Source of the DNA: JABDPF01 sp036351575
GTDB taxonomy: Bacteria; Pseudomonadota; Gammaproteobacteria; Xanthomonadales; SZUA-36
DNA: 30,524 nt
Reading direction: 5' to 3'
Assembly (NCBI GenBank): GCA_036351575.1
Contig: JAZBPJ010000118.1
Span: 1 to 30,524, forward strand
The position numbers and the translations under genes are program-made. Below, piece after piece: positions 15,940 to 23,798 of the stretch (positions are counted from its first letter, which is position 1; each line of letters opens with the position of its first letter). The notes beneath the pieces were generated by a model that made no database searches, was not told where the DNA came from, and saw nothing but the letters and a program-made list of their open reading frames with translations.

Positions 15940-16644
15940 TCACTCGTTCAATACGAAACGAATCCGAAAACCCGTCCGTCCGAGCATCATCGCGATCGGC
16001 ACGAACGCCAGCGTCATCGGCAGTGCAAAGAGCCACTCGATGACGTTTTCGATCCGGTCGACGAGGTCGGGATCATCCAGGAACAGCGCCTTGGCCAGCG
16101 AGAGCAGACCCATGGCCCACTGCATGCTGACCATGGCAGTCAGGACAAGGATAGAACCGCGCAATCGCCCCCCGGCCAGTGTTTTTCGAATCGGCCACAG
16201 CAGGCGAAGCAGCAACAGCTGCGCCATCCCGGTGCCTGCGAAATAGAAGATCACGCCGTACCGCCGCAGCCAGCGGTACAGGTCGCCTTCGGTGCCCAGC
16301 CAGGCCACGTAGACGACCAGGAAGGCCGCACCCGCAGCGCCCAGAACAAAGACCGCGCGGGCGGACCTCGAGGATGCCGCGTCCAGCGCCGCCAGCCATT
16401 CGCGCACGAAATACCAGCCGAAAAACAGCAGCACGGCGCAGGGCATCATCAGCGCTCGAAACAGGTGCAGGCCCGGGCCGGAGCGGGCCGCCCGGCTGAT
16501 GGATACGCAGCCGTCCCAGTACGGGTTGCAGACGAATCGCGGCTCCAGCGCATCGCCCGCGTGGATGTTCAGCTGGTAGGCGGCGAGCACGGCGACCACC
16601 GGCATGAAGGCCGCCGCGTAAAGGATGACCCCGGGGCGTTTCAC
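15940..16644 (-). CDS. Small polytopic membrane protein (possibly Frag1/DRAM/Sfk1-like)
   Basis: A 234-residue membrane protein of unknown function with about six hydrophobic segments (about residues 6-24, 62-80, 94-114, 128-150, 164-186 and 205-222). After the first helix a short extracytoplasmic loop contains two cysteines, C39 and C46, in CNPYWDGCVSISRA. That loop plus the helix count recalls the Frag1/DRAM/Sfk1 family, but the match is weak and from memory. Its start codon overlaps the end of the amidohydrolase gene by 4 bases, so the two are translationally coupled and may act on the same process at the envelope. Confidence 0.68.
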   Translation of the reverse strand: MKRPGVILYAAAFMPVVAVLAAYQLNIHAGDALEPRFVCNPYWDGCVSISRAARSGPGLHLFRALMMPCAVLLFFGWYFVREWLAALDAASSRSARAVFVLGAAGAAFLVVYVAWLGTEGDLYRWLRRYGVIFYFAGTGMAQLLLLRLLWPIRKTLAGGRLRGSILVLTAMVSMQWAMGLLSLAKALFLDDPDLVDRIENVIEWLFALPMTLAFVPIAMMLGRTGFRIRFVLNE

Positions 16645-18287
16645 CGCTCCCCGCGGAAACCGGGGCCCTTCACAAAACGGCCCGGTTTTGCCCCGGTGTG
16701 TTCACCGTCATCGAGCACCTGTACGCCGTTGACAAAGACGTGGATCATGCCGGCCGCCAGTTGGTGGGGTTCCTCGAAAGTCGCCCGGTCCGCGATGGTT
16801 TCCGGGTTGAACACCACGACATCGGCGTAGTGGCCGGGGACGAGCGCTCCGCGCCGGTCCAGTTTCATGTTCGCGGCCGGCATCCGGGTCAGGCGGTGAA
16901 CGGCTTCTTCCAGCGGGATGATGCCCTCATCTCTCACGTACTTGCCCAGCAGCCGTGCAAATGCGCCGTATCCCCGCGGATGCGGCTGCGAATGCGTGAA
17001 CGGCGGCTCCGGCGCCTGCGAGGCCGAGTCGGAACAGAAACTGACCCAGGGCAGCGCGATCTTCTTGCGGATATTGTCCTCGCTCATCGTGAAGCGGACG
17101 GTTCCGACGCGGCTGTCGTCCTCGATGATCAGGTCAAAAGCCGTTTCCTCGGGCGTCGTGCCCCGCTCGGCCGCGACCTCGGCCAGGGTCCGGCCGGTGA
17201 GGTGCCGCAGCGCCGGGTTTTCAAAGCTGGTCAGCAGCAGATCCTCCGGCGGAATCATGTCCATGTCGGCCGCGATCCTCGGCCGCAGTTCGGGGTCTTT
17301 CAGCCGTTCGACCATCGCGTCGTGACCGCCTTCGCGGGCCCAGCCGGGCAGCTCGATCGTCAGGCCGGTGGAACTGGCGTGGTATGTGTACATGTCGGCG
17401 GTAACGGCCAGGCCTTCGGCCCGTGCAGCCTCGATGCGCCGGATCACCTCGTCGAGCTTGCCCCAGTTCTGCTTGCCGGAAACCTTGAGGTGGTAAACCT
17501 CGCCGCGGATTCCCGATTCGCGCACGATGGTGATGAATTCGTCCAGCGCCTCGAAAATCGTGTTGCCCTCGTTGCGCATGTGCGAGGTGTAGAGGCCGTC
17601 GAATTCGGCCGCGGCGCCGGCCAGTTCGATCAGTTCTTCGGTCGAGGCGAAGTTGCCCGGCACGTAGACCAGCGCCGAGGACAGGCCGATGGCGCCCTCG
17701 CGCATGGCGCCGCGCACCAGGTCTTTCATGCGCTCGAGCTCCGCGGGCGTGGCCGCCCGGTCCTCGTAGCCCATTTCGTGCACCCGCACCGAGGAGGCGC
17801 CGACAAAGGATGCGACGTTGGTCGAAACCCCGCGGTCCTCCAGGTGCTGCAGGTACTCGCCCAGCGTGGTCCAGGCAATGTCGTACCGGATGTCGGACTG
17901 CTCATCGAGGCGCTGCTTTTTCATCGCCTCGTTCCACGGACCCATCGAGTGACCCTCGCCCATCACTTCCAGCGTAACGCCCTGCATGATGTCGCTCAGC
18001 GAGCGCCCGTCCTGCAGCAGCGAGAGATTGGACCAGCTCAGTACGTTGATGAAACCGGGCGCCACCGCAAGCCCCTCGGCGTCGACCTCGTTCTTTCCAC
18101 GATGCCCGGACAGCTCACCGACGACGGTAATGCGGTCGCCGTCTATCGCGATATCACCCCTGAAAGGCGCGCCTCCGCTGCCGTCGTAAACGGTGCCGTT
18201 CCGTATGATCAGGTCGTGAACGGTTGACGTATCCGACGCGAGGCCGGGTGAAATCGATAACATGAGCACCATGGCGAAACGCAGCAT
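16641..18287 (-). CDS. D-aminoacylase-like amidohydrolase, exported
   Basis: A 548-residue member of the amidohydrolase superfamily, N-acyl-D-amino-acid deacylase branch. A signal peptide (residues 1-18) suggests a periplasmic location. The catalytic domain begins with LIIRNGTVYDGSGG and ends with the typical GHYADVVVFNPETI and FVNGVQVLDDG sections. Retained metal or catalytic candidates are the His of YTSHMRNEG, the His of VYHLKVSG and the Asp of FCSDSASQAPE. The HxH motif that normally follows APGFID is replaced by APGFINVLSWSN (residues about 76-87), so the first metal site is altered. Similar sequences exist as a subgroup in environmental bacteria (memory). The substrate is unknown; N-acylated D-amino acids or related amides are inferred. 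The downstream membrane protein overlaps its stop. Confidence 0.86.
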   Translation of the reverse strand: MLRFAMVLMLSISPGLASDTSTVHDLIIRNGTVYDGSGGAPFRGDIAIDGDRITVVGELSGHRGKNEVDAEGLAVAPGFINVLSWSNLSLLQDGRSLSDIMQGVTLEVMGEGHSMGPWNEAMKKQRLDEQSDIRYDIAWTTLGEYLQHLEDRGVSTNVASFVGASSVRVHEMGYEDRAATPAELERMKDLVRGAMREGAIGLSSALVYVPGNFASTEELIELAGAAAEFDGLYTSHMRNEGNTIFEALDEFITIVRESGIRGEVYHLKVSGKQNWGKLDEVIRRIEAARAEGLAVTADMYTYHASSTGLTIELPGWAREGGHDAMVERLKDPELRPRIAADMDMIPPEDLLLTSFENPALRHLTGRTLAEVAAERGTTPEETAFDLIIEDDSRVGTVRFTMSEDNIRKKIALPWVSFCSDSASQAPEPPFTHSQPHPRGYGAFARLLGKYVRDEGIIPLEEAVHRLTRMPAANMKLDRRGALVPGHYADVVVFNPETIADRATFEEPHQLAAGMIHVFVNGVQVLDDGEHTGAKPGRFVKGPGFRGER

Positions 18288-18301
18288 CCTGTTTCCTCGA
18301 C

Positions 18302-18316
18302 GGCCCGCAGCGGGCC
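18302..18316. repeat. Short GC-rich dyad between divergent genes
   Basis: GGCCCGC and GCGGGCC separated by one base form a 7-bp inverted repeat just upstream of the amidohydrolase start, in the 125-base divergent gap with the Nudix gene. A TATAGT hexamer at 18336-18341 is a weak candidate -10 for the + strand. Operator or chance hairpin cannot be separated. Confidence 0.3.
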
Positions 18317-18412
18317 TGTGTAACCGGACTTTGAGTATAGTGGCTTGCCGCCCGCTGAGAAATGGTCAAGAATCGGCCTGTTTATTCGCGCGGGGCGCAA
18401 GGGCGGAGAGTA

Positions 18413-18937
18413 TTGAAAAACACCAGCGAAGAACTGCTCGAGGTCGTCGATGAACGCAATCGTGTCGTCGGCAGGGAACGCCGCGGCGTCATCCACGCGC
18501 GCGGACTGATGCACCGGTCCGCCCAGGTGTTCGTATTCAACGCGCGCGGTGAACTGTTCCTGCAGAAACGTTCCGCAAAAAAAGACGAGTTCCCCGGACT
18601 CTGGGACAGTTCCGCCGCCGGCCACGTCGATCCCGGCGAAAGCTACGAGGATTGCGCGCGGCGTGAACTGGAAGAGGAACTGGGCATCTGTGAGGCGGTT
18701 GAACTGGAGCCCCTGTTTCAGATTCCCGCCTCCGCTGATACCGGCTTCGAACACTGCTCGGTCTTCCGCTGCCGCCACGACGGCCCGATGACACTGCAGC
18801 CGCACGAGGTCGACGACGGACGCTGGGTCGCTCCCGCGGAGATGGACCGGCTGGTGGAAGACGAAAAATCAGGGCTCACGCCGGCGGCACGCCGAATCTG
18901 GCGCCTGCTCAAGAGCAGTGGAAACCCGGGCACGTGA
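18413..18937 (+). CDS. Nudix hydrolase
   Basis: A 174-residue Nudix-family pyrophosphohydrolase. The full Nudix box is present: G, five residues, E, seven residues, then RELEEELGI (about residues 70-92, in GHVDPGESYEDCARRELEEE), with the Mg-binding glutamates intact. The N-terminus (SEELLEVVDERNRVVG) resembles the YfcD/isopentenyl-diphosphate-isomerase-like Nudix group, but the substrate cannot be named. TTG 18413 is chosen because a GGCGGAGAG site precedes it and the family normally begins near this residue. An ATG at 18362 would add 17 unrelated residues. The stop overlaps the GTG of the next gene as GTGA. Confidence 0.9.
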   Translation: MKNTSEELLEVVDERNRVVGRERRGVIHARGLMHRSAQVFVFNARGELFLQKRSAKKDEFPGLWDSSAAGHVDPGESYEDCARRELEEELGICEAVELEPLFQIPASADTGFEHCSVFRCRHDGPMTLQPHEVDDGRWVAPAEMDRLVEDEKSGLTPAARRIWRLLKSSGNPGT

Positions 18938-19287
18938 AAGCCGACGAGTTCGAAACCGCGGTGCAGAGGGTGATGGACACGCTGCCCGGCTGGGTCCACG
19001 AAGCGCTTGAAAACGTGGAGATCCGGGTGGAGGACGAGGCCGGCGAGGAACTCGGACCCGACGCGGCCGACCTGCTGGGCCTCTACGACGGCATTCCGCT
19101 GACCGAGCGCAGCGTCGAGGACAGCGGCGTTTTGCCCGACGTGATATACATTTTTCGCAAACCCCACCTTGAGATGGACCTGGACCGCGAGGAACTGATC
19201 CTGGAAATCGAAACCACGCTGGTGCACGAAATCGCCCATTATTTCGGCATCGACGACGACCACCTCGACGAGATCGGCTGGGGGTGA
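18934..19287 (+). CDS. Minimal zincin-like metallopeptidase (possible zinc protease family, DUF1025-like)
   Basis: A 117-residue protein of the short metallopeptidase family seen in many bacteria. The zinc motif HExxH is LVHEIAHYFGID (H98, E99, H102), followed by DDDHLDEIGW at the extreme C-terminus, where a third ligand or the glutamate may complete the site. The N-terminal half is acidic (pI clearly low), as usual for the family. GTG 18934 overlaps the Nudix stop by 4 bases, showing translational coupling. The next gene begins 4 bases after the stop. Physiological substrate and even protease activity are not established for this family. Confidence 0.88.
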   Translation: MKADEFETAVQRVMDTLPGWVHEALENVEIRVEDEAGEELGPDAADLLGLYDGIPLTERSVEDSGVLPDVIYIFRKPHLEMDLDREELILEIETTLVHEIAHYFGIDDDHLDEIGWG

Positions 19288-19291
19288 GTCC

Positions 19292-20593
19292 ATGAAACAT
19301 GCACTCGGAACACTGGCGTTCACGGCCGCGGCATTCATGCGGCTGCGAATGAGCCGGGCGCACATGGAGCGCTACCAGCTCAAGCGGCTGAAAAGCCTGC
19401 TGCGCCATGCCGATCGCAACGTCCCCTTTTACCGGGACTGGTTCAGGCAGCACGGATTTCACCCGCAGGACATCCGCAGCCTTGCCGACCTGTCAGGCCT
19501 GCCGCCGATCGACAAGCAGCGGCTGAAAACATTGCGGGAGTCTTTCACTGCCGATGAAATCGAGCGCCGCCGGCTGATCGAACACCAGACCAGCGGCTCC
19601 ACCGGCATGCCTGTATCTTTCCTGCGCGCACCGCACGAAGAACGGCGCCTGAACATGCTGCGCTGGCGCATGCGGGTGCAGTTCGGTCTGCGGCCCGGAG
19701 ACCGCCTGGCCAAGGTAAAAACGAACTGGGAACCGCTGTCTCCGCGTTTCAACCGCCTGCTGTCCCTGGCTCGCGCGACCGGGCTGCTGGACAGCCGCAT
19801 TTTCGACTGCCTGAACGACCCCGCCGGAAATTATCGAAAAATCGTCGAATTCCAGCCGACCTCCATTTCGGGCTATCCCGGCGCAGTAGCACGCATCGCG
19901 GAACAGCATTTGCGTCAGAAGGGCCGACTGGACAAACTGCGCCGGGTCGGTGTGGGCGGTGAAACACTGACGCAAGCTCACAAGCGGCTGATCAGCGAGG
20001 CGTTCGGCGTTCCCATCCACGACAGCTACGGCACGACCGAGTGCAACCTGGCAGCCTGGCAGTGCCACGACACCGGCCTCTATCACGTCAACGACGACGG
20101 CATCTTGCTCGAGGTCTGCCGTGACGGCGTCCCGGTTGCCGACGGCGAGCGTGGCGAAATCGTGATCACGTCACTGCACTCCCGGACCATGCCGGTCATA
20201 CGCTACGCGATGGGCGATATCGCGGTTGCCGGCCCGTCGGCCTGTCCCTGCGGCAGCCCGTTTTCCACCCTGCGTTCCCTGCGGGGCCGGACCCTGGATT
20301 ACCTTCGAACCAGCGACGGGCGCGACATGCACCCCTTTGAACTGCTGAATGAAATCGTGCTGGCGGACGAGGACTGGATCATGGAATACCAGTTCATCCA
20401 GCAGGAAGCCGACCGCTACCGCCTGTTGATCGTTCCACGGCGGGAAATCACGCAAAGCGACCAGGAGAGGATACGGAATACGCTGCTTGACAAGCTGGGT
20501 CCGGACGCCCGGCTGACACTGGAGATCGTCGACGCCATTCCCGCGGACCACAGCGGCAAGCTGCATTTCTGCCGCTCGGAAATGAACATGTGA
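19292..20593 (+). CDS. CapK/phenylacetate-CoA ligase-like adenylate-forming enzyme
   Basis: A 433-residue AMP-forming enzyme related to PaaK and to the CapK proteins of polysaccharide clusters. The ATP-binding loop TSGSTGMP (about 100-107), the SYGTTE motif (about 245-250), the RYAMGD motif (about 304-309) and the downstream LRSLRGRTLDYL hinge are present. A C-terminal domain follows, ending in SGKLHFCRSEM, so the lysine expected before the C-terminal Arg region is plausible. It should activate a carboxylic acid as its adenylate and perhaps transfer it to CoA or another acceptor. It follows the metallopeptidase by 4 bases. It is convergent with an operon holding a Mur-type ligase and an AsnB-type amidotransferase, which may provide related amide-forming chemistry. 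The substrate is unknown. Confidence 0.85.
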   Translation: MKHALGTLAFTAAAFMRLRMSRAHMERYQLKRLKSLLRHADRNVPFYRDWFRQHGFHPQDIRSLADLSGLPPIDKQRLKTLRESFTADEIERRRLIEHQTSGSTGMPVSFLRAPHEERRLNMLRWRMRVQFGLRPGDRLAKVKTNWEPLSPRFNRLLSLARATGLLDSRIFDCLNDPAGNYRKIVEFQPTSISGYPGAVARIAEQHLRQKGRLDKLRRVGVGGETLTQAHKRLISEAFGVPIHDSYGTTECNLAAWQCHDTGLYHVNDDGILLEVCRDGVPVADGERGEIVITSLHSRTMPVIRYAMGDIAVAGPSACPCGSPFSTLRSLRGRTLDYLRTSDGRDMHPFELLNEIVLADEDWIMEYQFIQQEADRYRLLIVPRREITQSDQERIRNTLLDKLGPDARLTLEIVDAIPADHSGKLHFCRSEMNM

Positions 20594-20630
20594 CGCACCG
20601 CTTCAGACCCTGTGCCTACCCTGGGTCGTT

Positions 20631-22496
20631 TCACCAGGCGCGCGCGATGAAATGCCTCCACCACAGGCAGAAATGGCCGATTGACCACAGCGCATAGCGC
20701 CGACTGCCGGGCTTGACCGCCTGCTGCCTGATCCATTCCTCAAGATGACGGTGATCGAATATACCGCTGTCCAGCGACGTTTCCAGGATGATGTCCGACA
20801 GGTAACCGTACATGGATTCCGTTTCGAACATTCGTGACGGCACGTTCAACCCCTGTTTTTTTCTTTTCGCCACGGAGTGCGGCAATTCACTTGCCAACGG
20901 GGCCAGTACGACTTTCGCCATACCCTTGTTTATCTTGAACTCCGAGGGCAAACGGTGTGCGAATTCGACCACGTTGCGGTCCAGGAACGGCATCCTGACT
21001 TCCAGGGAATGGGCCATTGCCGTCTTGTCGTGCGCAAAGAGAATACCGTCCGCCAGGCGGCCGACCAGGTCCAGGCTCAATTTATGATCGACCGGGTCGC
21101 GAAAAGTGGCGCGCGTCTCTTCGCTCAACCCCGGGTCCAGGTGGCGCAGCCGCGAATCGATATGAAGCTCCGGTTTCAGATAACGGGAGACCCGCCGTGA
21201 CGTATCGTTCGCGTGCAATGCCAGTTGCGCGCGGTCCGCGTCCGGCGCTGCAGCGTAGCGCAGGGTACGCGCAATTCTCGGTCCGGCGGGAAACGGCAGC
21301 GCGGCGGGAAATACGCGATGGGGCAGGCCTCTCAGCAGCCGATGAATGCGGCTCGGCCGAAACCAGTCATATCCGCCAAACAACTCATCCGCGCCCTCGC
21401 CGCCCAGGACCAGCCGGGACGAGCCGGCGGCCCTGCGCGCCAGCAGGAACCCCAGGACCGTCGGACAGGAGACGTTCGGTTCTTCGAGCGCCACCGTTGT
21501 CGCCTCGAAAGCGTCACGCACGTCGCTCTCACGAATTTCGATTTCCTCGGCGAGCGTGCCCGCCTGGCGGGCGACCTGGCGGGAATGGCTGGACTCATCA
21601 ACTGCCGGGTCATCGGGAAAGACCAGCGAGTAACTGCGTAACGGCTGCGGGCGTTTGCGGCTCGCATAAAGCGCGATCAGCGAGGAATCCCAGCCGCCGC
21701 TGAGATAAAGCCCGGCAGGAAAGTCTGCGTCCAGGTGGCTCGCAACGGCGCTGTCGAGCAATTCCTTGAGCTCTTCGGAGTGGTCCGCGAGGCTGCGCCC
21801 GGCTTCCGCGGGGTGGAAACGGGGCCGCCAGTGCCGGCCCTCGCGCACACCGCGACCGTCGGCGACGAGATACCCGCCGCCCGGCAAACGCTGCAGCCCC
21901 TGGAAAGCCGTCGCGGGCGATTGGATCCAGCCGATCGAAAAATACGCGCCAAGGGCATTCCAGTCGGGTCTCGGCACGAGCAGTTGCGCGGCAAACAGGC
22001 TGCGCGCTTCCGATGCAAAGACCAGTCCCTGTTTCACTTGCGCCCAGTAAAGGTGCTTCATGCCCAGGGGATCCCGCGCCAGCAGCAGCTTTTGACGGGG
22101 AATGTCCAGCAGCGCCAGCGCGAACATGCCGTTCAGGCGACCCAGGAACGCTTCGCCTTCTTCTTCGTAGAGGTGCGCCAGCACCTCGCAATCCGAGTGG
22201 CCGCGAAAGCGGTGGCCTTTCTTCTCCAGTTCGGCGCGCAGGGCGCGATGGTTGTAGATCTCACCGTTGCAGACCACGGCGATCGAGCGGTCCTCGTTGT
22301 ACAGCGGCTGCGAGCCGTTATCCGGATCGACGATGGTGAGGCGACGCACGGCCAGGCCGGTCTGCATCGAGGCCTCGATGTGCCTGCCTTCCTCGTCGGG
22401 GCCGCGATGGACCATGGACCGGTTCATCACGTCCAGGAGGTCCGCCAGCGTGGCGGGCGGCCCCTCGAAACGGTAAATGCCTGCAATTCCGCACAT
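20631..22496 (-). CDS. asnB: Asparagine synthetase-like glutamine amidotransferase (AsnB family)
   Basis: A 621-residue protein with an N-terminal class II glutaminase domain and a C-terminal synthetase domain. The nucleophile C2 is in MCGIAG, and the NGEIYNH and SDCEVLAHLYEE blocks complete the glutaminase site. The ATP-pyrophosphatase loop is LSGGWDSSLIA (about 264-274), where Trp replaces the more usual Leu or Val. It ends in a basic aromatic tail (FCLWWRHFI) seen in AsnB paralogues of polysaccharide and peptide clusters. Ammonia from glutamine would amidate a carboxylate, aspartate or a cluster-specific acid. It starts 9 bases after the Mur-ligase gene in the same operon, so a dedicated rather than housekeeping role is likely. 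The symbol is a family name, not proof of asparagine synthesis. Confidence 0.88.
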   Translation of the reverse strand: MCGIAGIYRFEGPPATLADLLDVMNRSMVHRGPDEEGRHIEASMQTGLAVRRLTIVDPDNGSQPLYNEDRSIAVVCNGEIYNHRALRAELEKKGHRFRGHSDCEVLAHLYEEEGEAFLGRLNGMFALALLDIPRQKLLLARDPLGMKHLYWAQVKQGLVFASEARSLFAAQLLVPRPDWNALGAYFSIGWIQSPATAFQGLQRLPGGGYLVADGRGVREGRHWRPRFHPAEAGRSLADHSEELKELLDSAVASHLDADFPAGLYLSGGWDSSLIALYASRKRPQPLRSYSLVFPDDPAVDESSHSRQVARQAGTLAEEIEIRESDVRDAFEATTVALEEPNVSCPTVLGFLLARRAAGSSRLVLGGEGADELFGGYDWFRPSRIHRLLRGLPHRVFPAALPFPAGPRIARTLRYAAAPDADRAQLALHANDTSRRVSRYLKPELHIDSRLRHLDPGLSEETRATFRDPVDHKLSLDLVGRLADGILFAHDKTAMAHSLEVRMPFLDRNVVEFAHRLPSEFKINKGMAKVVLAPLASELPHSVAKRKKQGLNVPSRMFETESMYGYLSDIILETSLDSGIFDHRHLEEWIRQQAVKPGSRRYALWSIGHFCLWWRHFIARAW

Positions 22497-22505
22497 GTTC
22501 GCTGT

Positions 22506-23798
22506 TCAAACCACCCTGACGGTCAGTTCATCCCGGACCCGCTGCACCAGTTCGGGATTCCCGAACTCCGGGCAATCATCACACACCATGGGTCGTTTGC
22601 AATTATTGATCCGGCAACGCACCTCGCCGATCAAGCTGAAAAATACGCGCGGGAGCAGATTGTTCCGGCCGGCCTTGAACAGGATCACGTCACCCGGCCC
22701 AAGGAGCGGTCGAAGAAAATCCGCTGCCTCCTCGTATTCCGAAAAAGCCTGCACATGCTCTTCGCCCATTCCAGCGTTGAGCGCGCCGCGCCTGCCGTGC
22801 TGCGCGTTTTCTCCGACGAATACGGCAAAATCGGTCATGGCCGCCGCCGTGCGGCCAATCCGTGCAAGCCGCTTTCTTGGTTTTTCCTTCGTCTCCGCTA
22901 CATCACCGAACACCAGGAACCTGCGCCTGGCCTCGGCTGTTCGCAAAACCTCGAACGCGGCGTCAATGGTGTGCTGCGAGCCCTTGAACTCGTCACGGAT
23001 GGCAATCGCGCCGGACGGGAGTTCAACGACCTGCATGCGTCCCGGGTAAGGCGGCACCTGCTCGATCGCGCGGGCGATACGTTCCAGCGGAATTTCCAGG
23101 TGAAGCGCGACCGCGACGCAAGCCATCAGCGAACCGACCCAGTGCTCTCCCAGCAGCCGCGTGCGAATTTCCCGGCGTTCGCCGTTTGCAAACACGGTAA
23201 AGCGCAGCAACTGCGGCCAGGCAGAGACAATTTCGCCGCAGCGCACATCATTTTCGGCGCCGGAGCCGAAGCGGATGACCCCTCGGCCGGGCGGAACCTG
23301 CATCCCGGCCACCAGCGGATCGTCCATGTTCAGAACGGCTGTGCCGCCCGGCTGCAGGGATTTCAGCAATTCCGCTTTTTCCCGCGCGGTAGCCTCCAGC
23401 GTCTTCATTGTCGAGCGGTGTTCCAGGAAGACGGAAAGCTCGACGGCGATGTGCGGCCGAACCAGGCCTGCCAGGCGCGCGATCGACCCCGGGTATCCCA
23501 GCCCGACTTCGAACACCGCGTAGCGCGTGCTCCATGGCCGGCAGAACGCGATGGTCTCGGTAATTCCGGCCGCATTGTTCCGGTTCAGCCGGGTCCATTC
23601 CGTCGGCGCCTCGGCAGAGAGGATCGCCGCCAGGTAACGGGTCGCCGTGGTTTTTCCGTTGCTGCCGGTAATCGCGATCATGGTCGTCCTGAACAGCAGG
23701 CGCCGCAGCAGCCATGCCACCCACCAGCGCGGCAGCATGAGGGCCGGTTGAAGCGCATCCCAGGCCCTGCGAACTTCCCCGGTAAGACCCCTGCTCAT
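22506..23798 (-). CDS. MurF-like Mur ligase family protein
   Basis: A 430-residue ATP-dependent amide ligase of the Mur/FolC/CphA superfamily. The P-loop GSNGKTT (45-51) lies after an N-terminal amphipathic region with WWVAWLLRRLLF. Conserved glutamate and His/Lys blocks follow in VFEVGLGYPG and REKAELLKSL, with VLNMDDPLV further on. The C-terminal ligase domain has the MurF-like PYPGRMQVVEL and DEFKGSQHTIDAAFEVL. It lacks the N-terminal UDP-binding domain of MurC-F, so the acceptor is probably not a normal peptidoglycan precursor. The last 36 residues hold C395, C400, C406 and C409, a CxxxxC...CxxC arrangement that could bind zinc. It is coupled by a 4-base overlap to the phospholipase gene before it and 9 bases from the AsnB gene after it. 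The substrate is unknown. Confidence 0.86.
   Translation of the reverse strand: MSRGLTGEVRRAWDALQPALMLPRWWVAWLLRRLLFRTTMIAITGSNGKTTATRYLAAILSAEAPTEWTRLNRNNAAGITETIAFCRPWSTRYAVFEVGLGYPGSIARLAGLVRPHIAVELSVFLEHRSTMKTLEATAREKAELLKSLQPGGTAVLNMDDPLVAGMQVPPGRGVIRFGSGAENDVRCGEIVSAWPQLLRFTVFANGERREIRTRLLGEHWVGSLMACVAVALHLEIPLERIARAIEQVPPYPGRMQVVELPSGAIAIRDEFKGSQHTIDAAFEVLRTAEARRRFLVFGDVAETKEKPRKRLARIGRTAAAMTDFAVFVGENAQHGRRGALNAGMGEEHVQAFSEYEEAADFLRPLLGPGDVILFKAGRNNLLPRVFFSLIGEVRCRINNCKRPMVCDDCPEFGNPELVQRVRDELTVRVV

Noticed and set aside
15800..16246. 148-residue + strand frame near the peroxiredoxin gap
   Set aside because: Its second half is antisense to the membrane protein gene, the first half is AT-rich spacer, and it has no ribosome-binding site or motif.
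20601..20625. Terminator between the convergent adenylating-enzyme and asnB genes
   Set aside because: Only a 5-bp GACCC/GGGTC pairing with a 12-base loop and a weak T-run; too poor to call.
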